This document shows, one piece after another, positions 1-5,244 of a stretch of DNA of 5,420 bases (its first letter is position 1; every line of letters starts with the position of its first letter). The stretch is from assembly GCA_913009915.1 (NCBI GenBank), contig CAJVYZ010000222.1:1-5420 (forward strand). Reading direction: 5' to 3'. A model generated the notes under the pieces. It did no database searches. It was not told the origin of the DNA and worked only from the letters and a program-made list of their open reading frames with translations. Position numbers and translations under genes: made by a program. The DNA is from an uncultured Gemmatimonadota bacterium (lineage in GTDB: Bacteria; Gemmatimonadota; Gemmatimonadetes; Gemmatimonadales; GWC2-71-9).

Positions 1-14
1 AGTGACGGTATAGC

Positions 15-30
15 TGGCACCAACCTTGCA
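15..30 (+). promoter_or_regulatory. Sigma-54 (RpoN) -24/-12 promoter
   Basis: The sequence reads TGGCAC, five bases (CAACC), then TTGCA. This matches the sigma-54 core consensus at all eleven specified bases, with GG at 16-17 and GC at 28-29 separated by exactly ten bases. By the usual geometry transcription would start near position 41. That is 65 bases upstream of the ATG at 106 and excludes the GTG at 31 as a start. Sigma-54 promoters need an enhancer-binding activator, whose site would lie upstream of this window and is not visible. The call rests on the motif alone, but a full match is unlikely by chance in a sequence this short. Confidence 0.72.
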
Positions 31-105
31 GTGGTCTGTCCTGAGAGGGCCCGCTTGGGGCTTCAACTTGGGCCTATTCCGAAAGCGTGTGTGGTTTTGA
101 AGAAT

Positions 106-771
106 ATGTGGCCTGTTTGTGTGTGGCCGGGACTGTTGCTTGGGCTGAGTATTTGCGCGGTCTGGAGCAACCCGGCCAACGGCCAGATAACAGCGAATAA
201 TAGCCGTCTCTCGTTGCCCAACAGCCATATCCATCGGCCGTATGAGGCGCCGATCTTCATTACTGGCCACTTGGGCGTTGGGGGCAGTTTCCAGTATGAA
301 CACGGGGAAATGGATTACGGTGGTTCGTTTATCTTCAGGCCAGGATCCTCGGCAAATTTCTTTGATTTTCTGGGCAAGCTGAACAGCGCGATGGTGCTGC
401 GCCTCGACCACCAGTCACTCGGCTCGGAAAGCCGCAATCTGTCGGCAGACCTGATCCTGCGCCGCTACTTCACCGATCGCGGTACTGCCGAAACCGAAGT
501 CCTGCCCTTTGTGGGGCTGGGGCTTGGCGCCAGTGATGTGAACTTGCCCGCCGGCAGTGGTGCCACGAACTCGCGCTACTGGTCCTACGTGGCTGAAGCC
601 GGGCAGGAGTGGTTCTTCAGACCAAAGGTTGTGGTGGTCGCCCGGTTTCAGTACCGATTGTTCAGCTACGGTGCTGTATTCGTAAGTACGTGGGCGATCA
701 GTGGGGCGGTTGGTATTCCGGTGCCGTTTTCTTCTCCCTCCCCCCTCTTTTCCCTCTCCTCCCTTTCGTGA
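106..771 (+). CDS. Probable outer-membrane beta-barrel protein with signal peptide
   Basis: The product is 221 residues from the ATG at 106. It begins with a hydrophobic segment (WPGLLLGLSICAVW, about residues 7-20) ending at NPANGQ, consistent with Sec export. The rest shows alternating aromatic/hydrophobic and small polar residues typical of beta strands (for example GVGGSFQYEH, LILRRYF, PFVGLGLGASD, VVVVARFQYRLFSYG), with a strand-like end at GIPVPF (residue 208). I infer a small outer-membrane barrel; the specific family is not recognised. The start is uncertain. The ATG at 106 has only a weak ribosome site and no basic residue in the n-region, whereas in-frame GTG 91 or TTG 97 would add a Lys (the latter giving an MKNMWPV start). 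All three lie downstream of the predicted sigma-54 start site. The last 13 residues (SSPSPLFSLSSLS) come from a pyrimidine tract and look like an accidental extension. The gene ends 28 bases before the M16 peptidase, suggesting co-transcription. Confidence 0.6.
   Translation: MWPVCVWPGLLLGLSICAVWSNPANGQITANNSRLSLPNSHIHRPYEAPIFITGHLGVGGSFQYEHGEMDYGGSFIFRPGSSANFFDFLGKLNSAMVLRLDHQSLGSESRNLSADLILRRYFTDRGTAETEVLPFVGLGLGASDVNLPAGSGATNSRYWSYVAEAGQEWFFRPKVVVVARFQYRLFSYGAVFVSTWAISGAVGIPVPFSSPSPLFSLSSLS
727..767 (+). repeat. 41-base uninterrupted pyrimidine tract at the 3' end of the barrel gene
   Basis: Every base from 727 to 767 is C or T, including a run of six C at 740-745. The tract lies at the boundary between the barrel gene and the M16 gene. 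It encodes the final Phe of the probable barrel plus a Ser/Pro/Leu-rich tail before the TGA at 769-771. No purine-rich partner arm was found nearby, unlike the three G-rich/C-rich inverted repeats further along the window. Confidence 0.8.
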
Positions 772-787
772 GTCGTTCTCTTTGATC

Positions 788-792
788 AGGAG
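788..792 (+). promoter_or_regulatory. Ribosome binding site deciding the M16 start
   Basis: AGGAG at 788-792 sits seven bases before the ATG at 800 and four bases before the adjacent in-frame ATG at 797. The spacing favours 800, but 797 differs by only one residue. The open frame extends upstream to 701, but that part reads through the barrel gene's pyrimidine tract and has no signal-peptide character, so it is not used. Confidence 0.7.
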
Positions 793-799
793 TCATATG

Positions 800-3556
800 A
801 TGTTACGCAATGTCATGACCCGCGCGGCGCTCGGGCTGCTGGCGGTCGCCGTTGTGGCGGCCCCGGTGGGGGCCCAGATCACCGAGGGCGTTACCGTCGA
901 GGGGATCACCCAGTACACGCTCGACAATGGGCTCGAGGTGTTGCTGTTCCCCGATCAATCCAAGCAAACCGCCACGGTCAATGTCACCTACTTCGTCGGC
1001 TCGCGGCATGAGAGCTATGGCGAGACCGGGATGGCCCATCTGCTCGAGCACCTGGTGTTCAAGGGCACTCCCGATCACCCGGATATCCCGCAGGAGTTGA
1101 CCGAGCACGGCGCCCGGCCCAACGGAACCACCTGGTTCGACCGGACCAACTACTTCGAGACATTTCAGGCCACCGACGAGAATCTCGCCTGGGCCATCGA
1201 CCTCGAAGCCGATCGCATGGTCAACAGCTTCATCTCCGCAGTGGACCTCGAGTCGGAAATGACGGTGGTACGCAACGAATTCGAGTTGGGCGAGAACAAC
1301 CCCTTCGGGGTGACGATGCAGCGGACCCTGTCGACCGCGTTCGTGTGGCACAACTACGGCAAGTCCACCATCGGGGCCCGGGCCGATCTCGAGAACGTGC
1401 CGATCGAACGGCTGCAGGAGTTCTACCGGAAGTACTATCAGCCCGACAACGCCATGTTGGTCGTGGCCGGCAAGTTCGATCAGGCCACTGTTCTCGAACT
1501 CATCGTCGAGAAGTTCGGGGCCATTCCCCGGCCGGACCGCACCGGGTACATGAAGATTTGGGACACCTACACACTCGACCCAACTCAGGACGGCGAGCGG
1601 TCCGTCACCGTCCGCCGGGTGGGCGACACCCAACTGGCGATGGCGGTCTACAAGGTGCCGGCCGGTTCGGATCCCGCGTTCGCGGCCGTGGACGTGGCAG
1701 CCGAGGTCTTCTCGGCCGAGCCGTCCGGCCGGCTGTACCAGGCGCTGGTGAAGCCGGGCCTGGCGGCCAGGGTCGGTGTCTTCGGCTTCCAGTTGCGGGA
1801 GCCGGGCGTGCTGCTGGCATTCGCCGAAGTCCGCATGGAGGGCGACCTCGACCTGGCGACGCTCGCCATGATCGAGACGTTCGAGACGGTGGCAGACCAG
1901 CCCATGACAGAGGAGGAGGTCGAGCGCGCCAAGACCAAGCTGCTGAAGAATATCGAGCTGGGCTTCAACGCCTCCGACCGGATCGGCATGCAGCTCAGCG
2001 AATGGTCTTCCATGGGCGACTGGCGCCTCATCTTCCTGCACCGCGACCGCATTCGCGACGTCACCGTGGAGGACGTGCAGGCCCTCGCCACGGCTTATTT
2101 CAAGCCGGCCAACCGCACCATCGGACGCTTCATTCCGTCCCCGGAGCCCGATCGTGCCGAAATTCCCGATCTGCTAGACGTGGCCGTGATGGTGGCCGGG
2201 TATGAGGGTATGACCGATGTGGCCGAGGGCGAGGCGTTCGACCCGTCGGTGGCCAACATCGAGTCGCGCACCACGCGCACGGCGTTCGACAACGGCTTCC
2301 AGGTAGCGCTGCTTCCCAAGAAGACTCGGGGTGAGTCTGTGGTGGCCCGCGGCAGGATACATTTTGGCGGCGAATCGGCGCTCATGAACAAGGCGACGGC
2401 GGCACAATATGCCGGCGGCATGCTGATGCGCGGGACGGCGACGAAGACCCGCCAGGAGGTCGAGGACGAATTCGACCGGCTGAAGGCCCAGGTGCGGGTG
2501 AGCGGCTCGGTGTCATCGGCCACGTTCTCCGTGGAAACCACTCGGGAGAACCTGGCCGATGTTCTGCGACTCATCGGTGAGGTGTTGCACCAGCCGGCGT
2601 TCGACGAGGCCGAGTTCACCGAGCTCAAGGAGGAGCGGCTCGCGGGACTGGAACGCCAGAAGTCGGAACCGATCCAGCAGGGCCTCCGCGCCTTCCGCCG
2701 TCACCTGACGCCCTACCCCAAGGGCCACCCGTCCTACATCCCGACGTTCGAGGAAGAGGTGGTGAACTTGAGCACGGCCTCCGTCGCGGAGGCGAAGACG
2801 TTCTACACCGACTTCTACGGCGTCGGCACCGGCGAGGTCGCCGTGGTGGGGGATTTCGATCCGGAGGAGATACTTCCGGTGCTCGAAGGCATCTTTGCCC
2901 AGTGGGAGAGCCCGCAGGTCTACCAGCGGATCGCCCACCCCTACCAGGCGGTGGAACCCACCAATCTGACACTGGAGACGCCGGACAAGGCCAGCGCCGT
3001 ATTCTTGATCGGCAACACCATGCCCATCAGCGACATGGACGAGGACTACCCGGCCATGGTCCTGGGCGACTACATGCTCGGTGGCGGGTTCCTCAACTCC
3101 CGGCTGGCCACGCGAATTCGCCGGGAAGACGGCCTCAGCTACGCCGTGGGATCGCAGTTTTCCGCCATGTCACAGGATGAGAACGGGACATTTCTCGGGT
3201 ACGCCATGTATGCCCCCGAGAACGTCGAGGCGCTCGAGGTTGCCTTCCTGGAGGAGATCGACAGGGTCCTAGCGGACGGCTTCACGGACGAGGAGATCGA
3301 GGCCGCCAAGGCCGGCTACCTCGATGGTCGCAAAGTGAGCCGGGCGCAGGACCGTGAACTGGCGGGGGGGCTCTCGGGCGCGCTGTACGACGGCCGCACC
3401 CTGGATTACGATGCCGAAATCGAGGCCGCCATCGCCGGCTTGACCGCCGAGGACATCGTGACCGCCATGCGCCGCCGGCTCGATCCGTCGGCCATGTCGA
3501 TCGTCAAGGCGGGGGACTTTGCCAAGAACCAGGAGGAGATGGAGCCGACGCCGTAG
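800..3556 (+). CDS. Secreted M16 family (pitrilysin/insulinase-type) zinc metallopeptidase, two fused halves
   Basis: The product is 918 residues from ATG 800. Residues 1-25 form a signal peptide (RAALGLLAVAVVAAPVGA, then Gln), so it should act in the periplasm or be lipid-free and secreted. The first half carries the M16 zinc motif HLLEH at residues 80-84 (in GMAHLLEHLVFKGT), with the third zinc ligand Glu160 in RNEFELGENNP, 76 residues after the second His as in mitochondrial processing peptidase-type enzymes. Its M16 C-domain spans about residues 200-385. The second half (about 490-900) repeats the fold, but the zinc motif is replaced by AAQYAGGMLMRGT, so this half is catalytically dead. 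It keeps the substrate-binding style motif RLATRIRREDGLSYAVGS at 768-785. Two clam-shell halves in one chain of about 900 residues is a normal length for bacterial members. The expected role is degradation of unfolded peptides in the envelope; the true substrate is unknown. It probably shares the transcript of the upstream barrel gene. Confidence 0.95.
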   Translation: MLRNVMTRAALGLLAVAVVAAPVGAQITEGVTVEGITQYTLDNGLEVLLFPDQSKQTATVNVTYFVGSRHESYGETGMAHLLEHLVFKGTPDHPDIPQELTEHGARPNGTTWFDRTNYFETFQATDENLAWAIDLEADRMVNSFISAVDLESEMTVVRNEFELGENNPFGVTMQRTLSTAFVWHNYGKSTIGARADLENVPIERLQEFYRKYYQPDNAMLVVAGKFDQATVLELIVEKFGAIPRPDRTGYMKIWDTYTLDPTQDGERSVTVRRVGDTQLAMAVYKVPAGSDPAFAAVDVAAEVFSAEPSGRLYQALVKPGLAARVGVFGFQLREPGVLLAFAEVRMEGDLDLATLAMIETFETVADQPMTEEEVERAKTKLLKNIELGFNASDRIGMQLSEWSSMGDWRLIFLHRDRIRDVTVEDVQALATAYFKPANRTIGRFIPSPEPDRAEIPDLLDVAVMVAGYEGMTDVAEGEAFDPSVANIESRTTRTAFDNGFQVALLPKKTRGESVVARGRIHFGGESALMNKATAAQYAGGMLMRGTATKTRQEVEDEFDRLKAQVRVSGSVSSATFSVETTRENLADVLRLIGEVLHQPAFDEAEFTELKEERLAGLERQKSEPIQQGLRAFRRHLTPYPKGHPSYIPTFEEEVVNLSTASVAEAKTFYTDFYGVGTGEVAVVGDFDPEEILPVLEGIFAQWESPQVYQRIAHPYQAVEPTNLTLETPDKASAVFLIGNTMPISDMDEDYPAMVLGDYMLGGGFLNSRLATRIRREDGLSYAVGSQFSAMSQDENGTFLGYAMYAPENVEALEVAFLEEIDRVLADGFTDEEIEAAKAGYLDGRKVSRAQDRELAGGLSGALYDGRTLDYDAEIEAAIAGLTAEDIVTAMRRRLDPSAMSIVKAGDFAKNQEEMEPTP

Positions 3557-3591
3557 GGGATGACGGTGGACGGCACGGGGAGGGGAAGGAG

Positions 3592-3663
3592 GGGGCAGAG
3601 GGGGCTAAGAGGGCAGAGGGGGCTAAGACGGCTAAGGGGGCTAAGACGGCTAAGGGGGCTAAG
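3592..3663 (+). repeat. Tandem 9-base repeat, consensus GGGGCTAAG, eight units
   Basis: Consecutive nonamers are GGGGCAGAG, GGGGCTAAG, AGGGCAGAG, GGGGCTAAG, ACGGCTAAG, GGGGCTAAG, ACGGCTAAG and GGGGCTAAG. The last three pairs alternate A(C/G)GGC and GGGGC types, giving an 18-base higher-order unit. Only one matching copy (CTTAGCCC at 3677-3684) exists on the right side of the inverted repeat, so the left arm appears to have expanded by slippage. Confidence 0.85.
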
Positions 3664-3684
3664 AGGGAAAAAGCCTCTTAGCCC
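3656..3684 (+). terminator. Perfect 11-bp hairpin, candidate terminator of the M16 transcript
   Basis: GGGCTAAGAGG (3656-3666) and CCTCTTAGCCC (3674-3684) are perfect complements around a 7-base loop GAAAAAG. No U-run follows; the downstream bases are TCCTCCTTCTCC. It is therefore not a classical intrinsic terminator, and could instead be a 3'-end stabilising or pausing hairpin. Confidence 0.55.
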
Positions 3685-3786
3685 TCCTCCTTCTCCGCGC
3701 CTCCCCCCGTGCTGTCCACCGTCCACTGCCTATCGCTCCGTTCCTCTAGCCCATAGATTTGGACAGACCCCATCCCGGAGGATCCT

Positions 3787-4002
3787 ATGACTTACGACGA
3801 GATCGTCGCTGTCCTCGGGTTTGCCGGCGGTAACGACCAGCCGGTGCGCATCCTCACTACCAACAAGATGGAGGTCGTCGGCGTGCCGACCAGCGTAGAC
3901 GCGCACATCGAGGCCCACGAGGTCTACCTGCTGCCAGCCGGGGCCGATGAAACGGAGATCGCCGTCAACCTTGGAGCCATCGAGTCGGTGGAGCTTATGT
4001 AA
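3787..4002 (+). CDS. Small hypothetical protein, possible Sm-like/small beta-barrel fold
   Basis: The product is 71 acidic residues with no signal peptide or membrane segment, so it is probably cytoplasmic. A strong ribosome site GGAGGA (3777-3782) lies four bases before the ATG. I do not recognise the family. After a short helix-like start (MTYDEIVAVLGFAGG) the chain reads as alternating beta strands: PVRILTT (19-25), MEVVGVPTSV (28-37), HEVYLLPAG (44-52), TEIAVNLGAIESVEL (56-70). That spacing resembles small five-stranded barrels such as Sm-like or Rof-like proteins, but it is only a pattern match by eye. It stands between two hairpin-forming repeats and so is likely its own transcription unit. 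Codon use is like that of the M16 gene, supporting real coding. Confidence 0.75.
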   Translation: MTYDEIVAVLGFAGGNDQPVRILTTNKMEVVGVPTSVDAHIEAHEVYLLPAGADETEIAVNLGAIESVELM

Positions 4003-4067
4003 GCGGGGCAGCGGGGCCATGGGAGGCTACCTCAGTGGAGTCGCTCTCTTGCGCCTCGCTGCCCCGC
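4003..4067 (+). terminator. G-rich/C-rich inverted repeat directly after the 71-residue gene
   Basis: The left arm GCGGGGCAGCGGGG (4003-4016) starts on the base after the TAA stop and pairs with CCTCGCTGCCCCGC (4054-4067) at 13 of 14 positions, leaving a 37-base loop. The left arm is itself a tandem pair of octamers, GCGGGGCA and GCGGGGCC. No T-run follows. Position suggests a transcript end signal; the right arm touches the point where serine dehydratase homology begins. Confidence 0.5.
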
Positions 4068-4367
4068 CATGCCGCCGCCCTCACCATGCAGGGAACGCTC
4101 GGCCTGGTGTGCGATCCGCTGGGCGGATTGGTCGAAGTGCCGTGCGTTTACCGCAACGCCACCGGCGGTGCCATGGCGCTAGCCGGCATCGAGATGGCCC
4201 TGGCCGGTATCGAGTTTCCCATCCCCATCGACGAGGTGATCGACACCATGGGTGAGATCGGCGCCAGCATGGATGTGCGTTACAAGGAAACGGCGGGCGG
4301 TGGGTTGGCGGCGACGCCGACTGGGCGGAGGTTGGCGAGGGAGCGGTTGGTGCAGATAAGGCGGTAG
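4035..4367 (+). pseudogene. C-terminal fragment of iron-sulfur L-serine dehydratase, alpha subunit (sdaA/sdaAA remnant)
   Basis: The frame encodes 110 residues from a GTG at 4035, and homology is clear from about residue 13 on. Family hallmarks are GLVCDPLGGLVEVPC (two iron-sulfur cysteines, Cys26 and Cys37, eleven residues apart), the RNA segment, ALAGIEFPIPIDEVIDTMGEIG, and the C-terminal RYKETAGGGLAATPTGRRL. The complete alpha subunit is about 290 residues and converts L-serine to pyruvate and ammonia through a 4Fe-4S cluster. This copy lacks roughly the first two thirds, including the region that supplies the third cluster cysteine, and no frame upstream supplies it. It cannot be an active enzyme alone. 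The first dozen residues come from the hairpin arm. A GGGAGG at 4021-4026 sits eight bases before the GTG, so a short product could still be made. The natural C-terminus seems intact, and the TAG lies inside the octamer repeat. A misassembly joining unrelated pieces is an alternative to a true gene remnant. Confidence 0.8.
4173..4214 (+). repeat. Tandem 21-base duplication encoding MALAGIE twice
   Basis: Bases 4173-4193 and 4194-4214 both encode MALAGIE and differ at three third-codon positions only. The spacing from the upstream RNA motif to the second copy matches that of normal serine dehydratases as I recall them, so the first copy seems to replace family sequence rather than lengthen it. 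Confidence 0.7.
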
Positions 4368-4404
4368 GGCGGTAAGGCGGTAAGGCGGTAAGGGCGGTAG
4401 GGGG
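4358..4404 (+). repeat. Tandem 8-base repeat, consensus AAGGCGGT, five units
   Basis: Units are AAGGCGGT (4358), AGGGCGGT (4366), AAGGCGGT (4374), AAGGCGGT (4382) and AAGGGCGGT (4390, one extra G), followed by AGGGGG. The array supplies the stop of the serine dehydratase fragment (TAG 4365-4367). Because the period is eight, TAA or TAG occurs in all three forward frames (4365, 4373, 4381). Confidence 0.88.
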
Positions 4405-4433
4405 ACCGAGTCGCGCCTCCCTCATGGTGTAGT

Positions 4434-4463
4434 TTAACTCGTTATATTACAATATGTTACAAT
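4434..4463 (+). promoter_or_regulatory. Candidate housekeeping promoter for the membrane/coiled-coil gene cluster
   Basis: TTAACT (4434-4439, four of six against TTGACA), 18 bases, then TACAAT (4458-4463, five of six against TATAAT), all inside the AT-rich island. Transcription would start near 4470, giving a leader of about 120 bases before the ATG at 4591. The element TTACAAT occurs twice ten bases apart (4447-4453, 4457-4463), so the -10 assignment is ambiguous and the pair could instead be an operator. The leader also has TGAAAC twice ten bases apart (4495, 4505) and a weak 6-bp stem (4536-4541 with 4557-4562). I see no gene between 4368 and 4590. Confidence 0.35.
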
Positions 4464-4590
4464 CAACAGCCCTACCGCCCTACCGCCTTCCGTATGAAAC
4501 ATTTTGAAACGTCGGTGCGTACGTTCGGTGGGCCTCCAGTTTGGGCGCGTTGGCTGAACTGGTCTTATCGTATATATGTAAAGAGGTACC

Positions 4591-4914
4591 ATGGTCATTC
4601 CTCCCGGCGCATTGGATTTGGTCCCGATGATCCCCATCGCCGCGATCGTGATGTACGGCTTGGTCAAAGTGAGCCGGTCACCGATCGGCCAAGCGCTGGC
4701 CCGGCGGATCGAGGGGCAGGCGCTGGGGGATACTGAGGATCAGGTGGTCGAGTTGGAGGAGCAGCTGCATAGTCTCGAGACCCGGGTGCTCGAGACACAG
4801 GAGCGCCTCGATTTTACGGAGCGTCTCCTGGCACGTGCTGGCGATCGGGGCGCACGATTGCGACCTGCCGAGTGGAGCGATACCCCCGACGCGGGCATTG
4901 CCACCCCAGTGTAG
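4591..4914 (+). CDS. Small membrane-anchored coiled-coil protein (paralogue 1)
   Basis: The product is 107 residues. The ATG is preceded by AAGAGGT at 4581-4587. An N-terminal hydrophobic helix (about residues 8-27, LDLVPMIPIAAIVMYGLVKV) is followed by a basic segment SPIGQALARRI (30-40). A coiled coil at about 50-82 has heptad positions V52, L55, L59, L62, V66, T69, L73, T76 and L80. It ends in the motif ERLDFTERLL (71-80), then a polar tail with DRGA. I infer a single-pass inner-membrane protein with the coil probably in the cytoplasm, given the positive residues after the helix. Helix-then-coil topology and a terminal (L)ERLL-type motif recall phage shock protein B, but the protein is longer and the similarity is weak. 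It forms a cluster with two downstream relatives, the next starting 14 bases on. Function is unknown; homo- or hetero-oligomerisation through the coils is likely. Confidence 0.85.
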   Translation: MVIPPGALDLVPMIPIAAIVMYGLVKVSRSPIGQALARRIEGQALGDTEDQVVELEEQLHSLETRVLETQERLDFTERLLARAGDRGARLRPAEWSDTPDAGIATPV

Positions 4915-4928
4915 CCGGAGCTGAATCC

Positions 4929-5240
4929 ATGTGGCACGATTTGGTACCTATCGCCGGGATGGTGACCGGCCTCCTCATGACCGGGATGGTAACCTGGGGG
5001 CTCGTCAGTGTCTTCCGCGGCCCTGTGGGACAGGCCCTCGGCCGGCGGATCGGCGGGCACGGTCCCGATCACTTGGAAGACGAGGTGCTCGAGCTGCGCG
5101 ACGTGGTGGCCGGCTTGGCCGACGACCTGCGTGACACCCAGGAGCGTCTCGATTTTACCGAGCGCGTGCTTTCTGTCGGCTCCGATCGCGGCGCACCGGT
5201 AATCGAGGAGACGGGATCGACTTCAGCCGACGGGATCTAA
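4929..5240 (+). CDS. Small membrane-anchored coiled-coil protein (paralogue 2)
   Basis: The product is 103 residues from ATG 4929, with GGAG at 4917-4920 eight bases upstream. An open frame from 4872 exists, but that part overlaps the previous gene and lacks helix character. The build matches its neighbour: membrane helix at about 6-28, GPVGQALGRRI at 31-41, and a coiled coil at about 50-82 with heptad residues V53, L56, V60, L63, L67, T70, L74, T77 and L81. It shares TQERLDFTERVL (70-81) and the following DRGA. The DNA is also close over the motif (CTCGATTTTAC in both), pointing to tandem duplication. The C-terminal tails differ completely. Co-transcription with both neighbours is very likely given gaps of 14 and 4 bases. 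I do not recognise a named family; a PspB-like role in envelope stress is only a guess. Confidence 0.87.
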   Translation: MWHDLVPIAGMVTGLLMTGMVTWGLVSVFRGPVGQALGRRIGGHGPDHLEDEVLELRDVVAGLADDLRDTQERLDFTERVLSVGSDRGAPVIEETGSTSADGI

Positions 5241-5244
5241 AGGC

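Larger units (their letters stand above)
3562..3723. repeat. Long imperfect inverted repeat after the M16 stop codon
   Basis: The left outer arm at 3562-3580 (GACGGTGGACGGCACGGGG) pairs with 3705-3723 at 18 of 19 positions. Inside it, the purine-rich left side (GGGGAAGGAGGG and GGGGCTAAG units) faces a pyrimidine-rich right side (3681-3704), ending in a perfect inner stem at 3656-3684. The structure begins six bases after the M16 stop and fills most of the 230-base gap before the next gene. The left side is much longer than the right because of tandem units, so several alternative pairings are possible. Confidence 0.85.
4358..4489. repeat. Inverted repeat between the octamer array and a C-rich arm
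   Basis: Bases 4358-4377 pair with 4470-4489 (CCCTACCGCCCTACCGCCTT) at 19 of 20 positions. The enclosed 92 bases include an AT-rich island (about 4430-4465) that stands out from the GC-rich surroundings. The left arm has about five units and the right about two and a half, the same asymmetry seen at 3562-3723. As RNA this could be a long terminator-like stem for the upstream transcript, although no T-run follows. Confidence 0.75.

Noticed and set aside
31..105. GTG at 31 as the start of the barrel gene
   Set aside because: It lies on the sigma-54 motif and upstream of the predicted transcription start near 41; the signal peptide fits a start at 91-106.
701..799. Upstream extension of the M16 frame
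   Set aside because: It reads through the end of the barrel gene and its pyrimidine tract; AGGAG at 788-792 and the signal peptide fix the start at 800 (or 797).
803..2041. Long open frame of 412 codons on the minus strand inside the M16 gene
   Set aside because: It is the antisense of a clearly coding GC-rich gene with all M16 motifs on the plus strand; its translation shows no recognisable domain and such mirror frames are expected at high GC.
3560..3790. Arg/Gly-rich open frame through the 9-base repeat
   Set aside because: It is a translation of the low-complexity repeat and its inverted arm, with no conserved protein features.
3592..4404. CRISPR array from the short tandem repeats
   Set aside because: The units are 8-9 bases with no unique spacers between them, so they are microsatellite-like, not CRISPR.
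4541..4575. tRNA-like start (GGCGCGTTGGCTGAACTGG)
   Set aside because: It resembles only the 5' part of a tRNA; no acceptor stem partner, anticodon arm or T-arm sequence follows.
4494..4736. Open frame MKHFETSVRTFGG overlapping the first coiled-coil gene
   Set aside because: It has no ribosome site and its second half is an out-of-frame reading of the well-supported gene at 4591.
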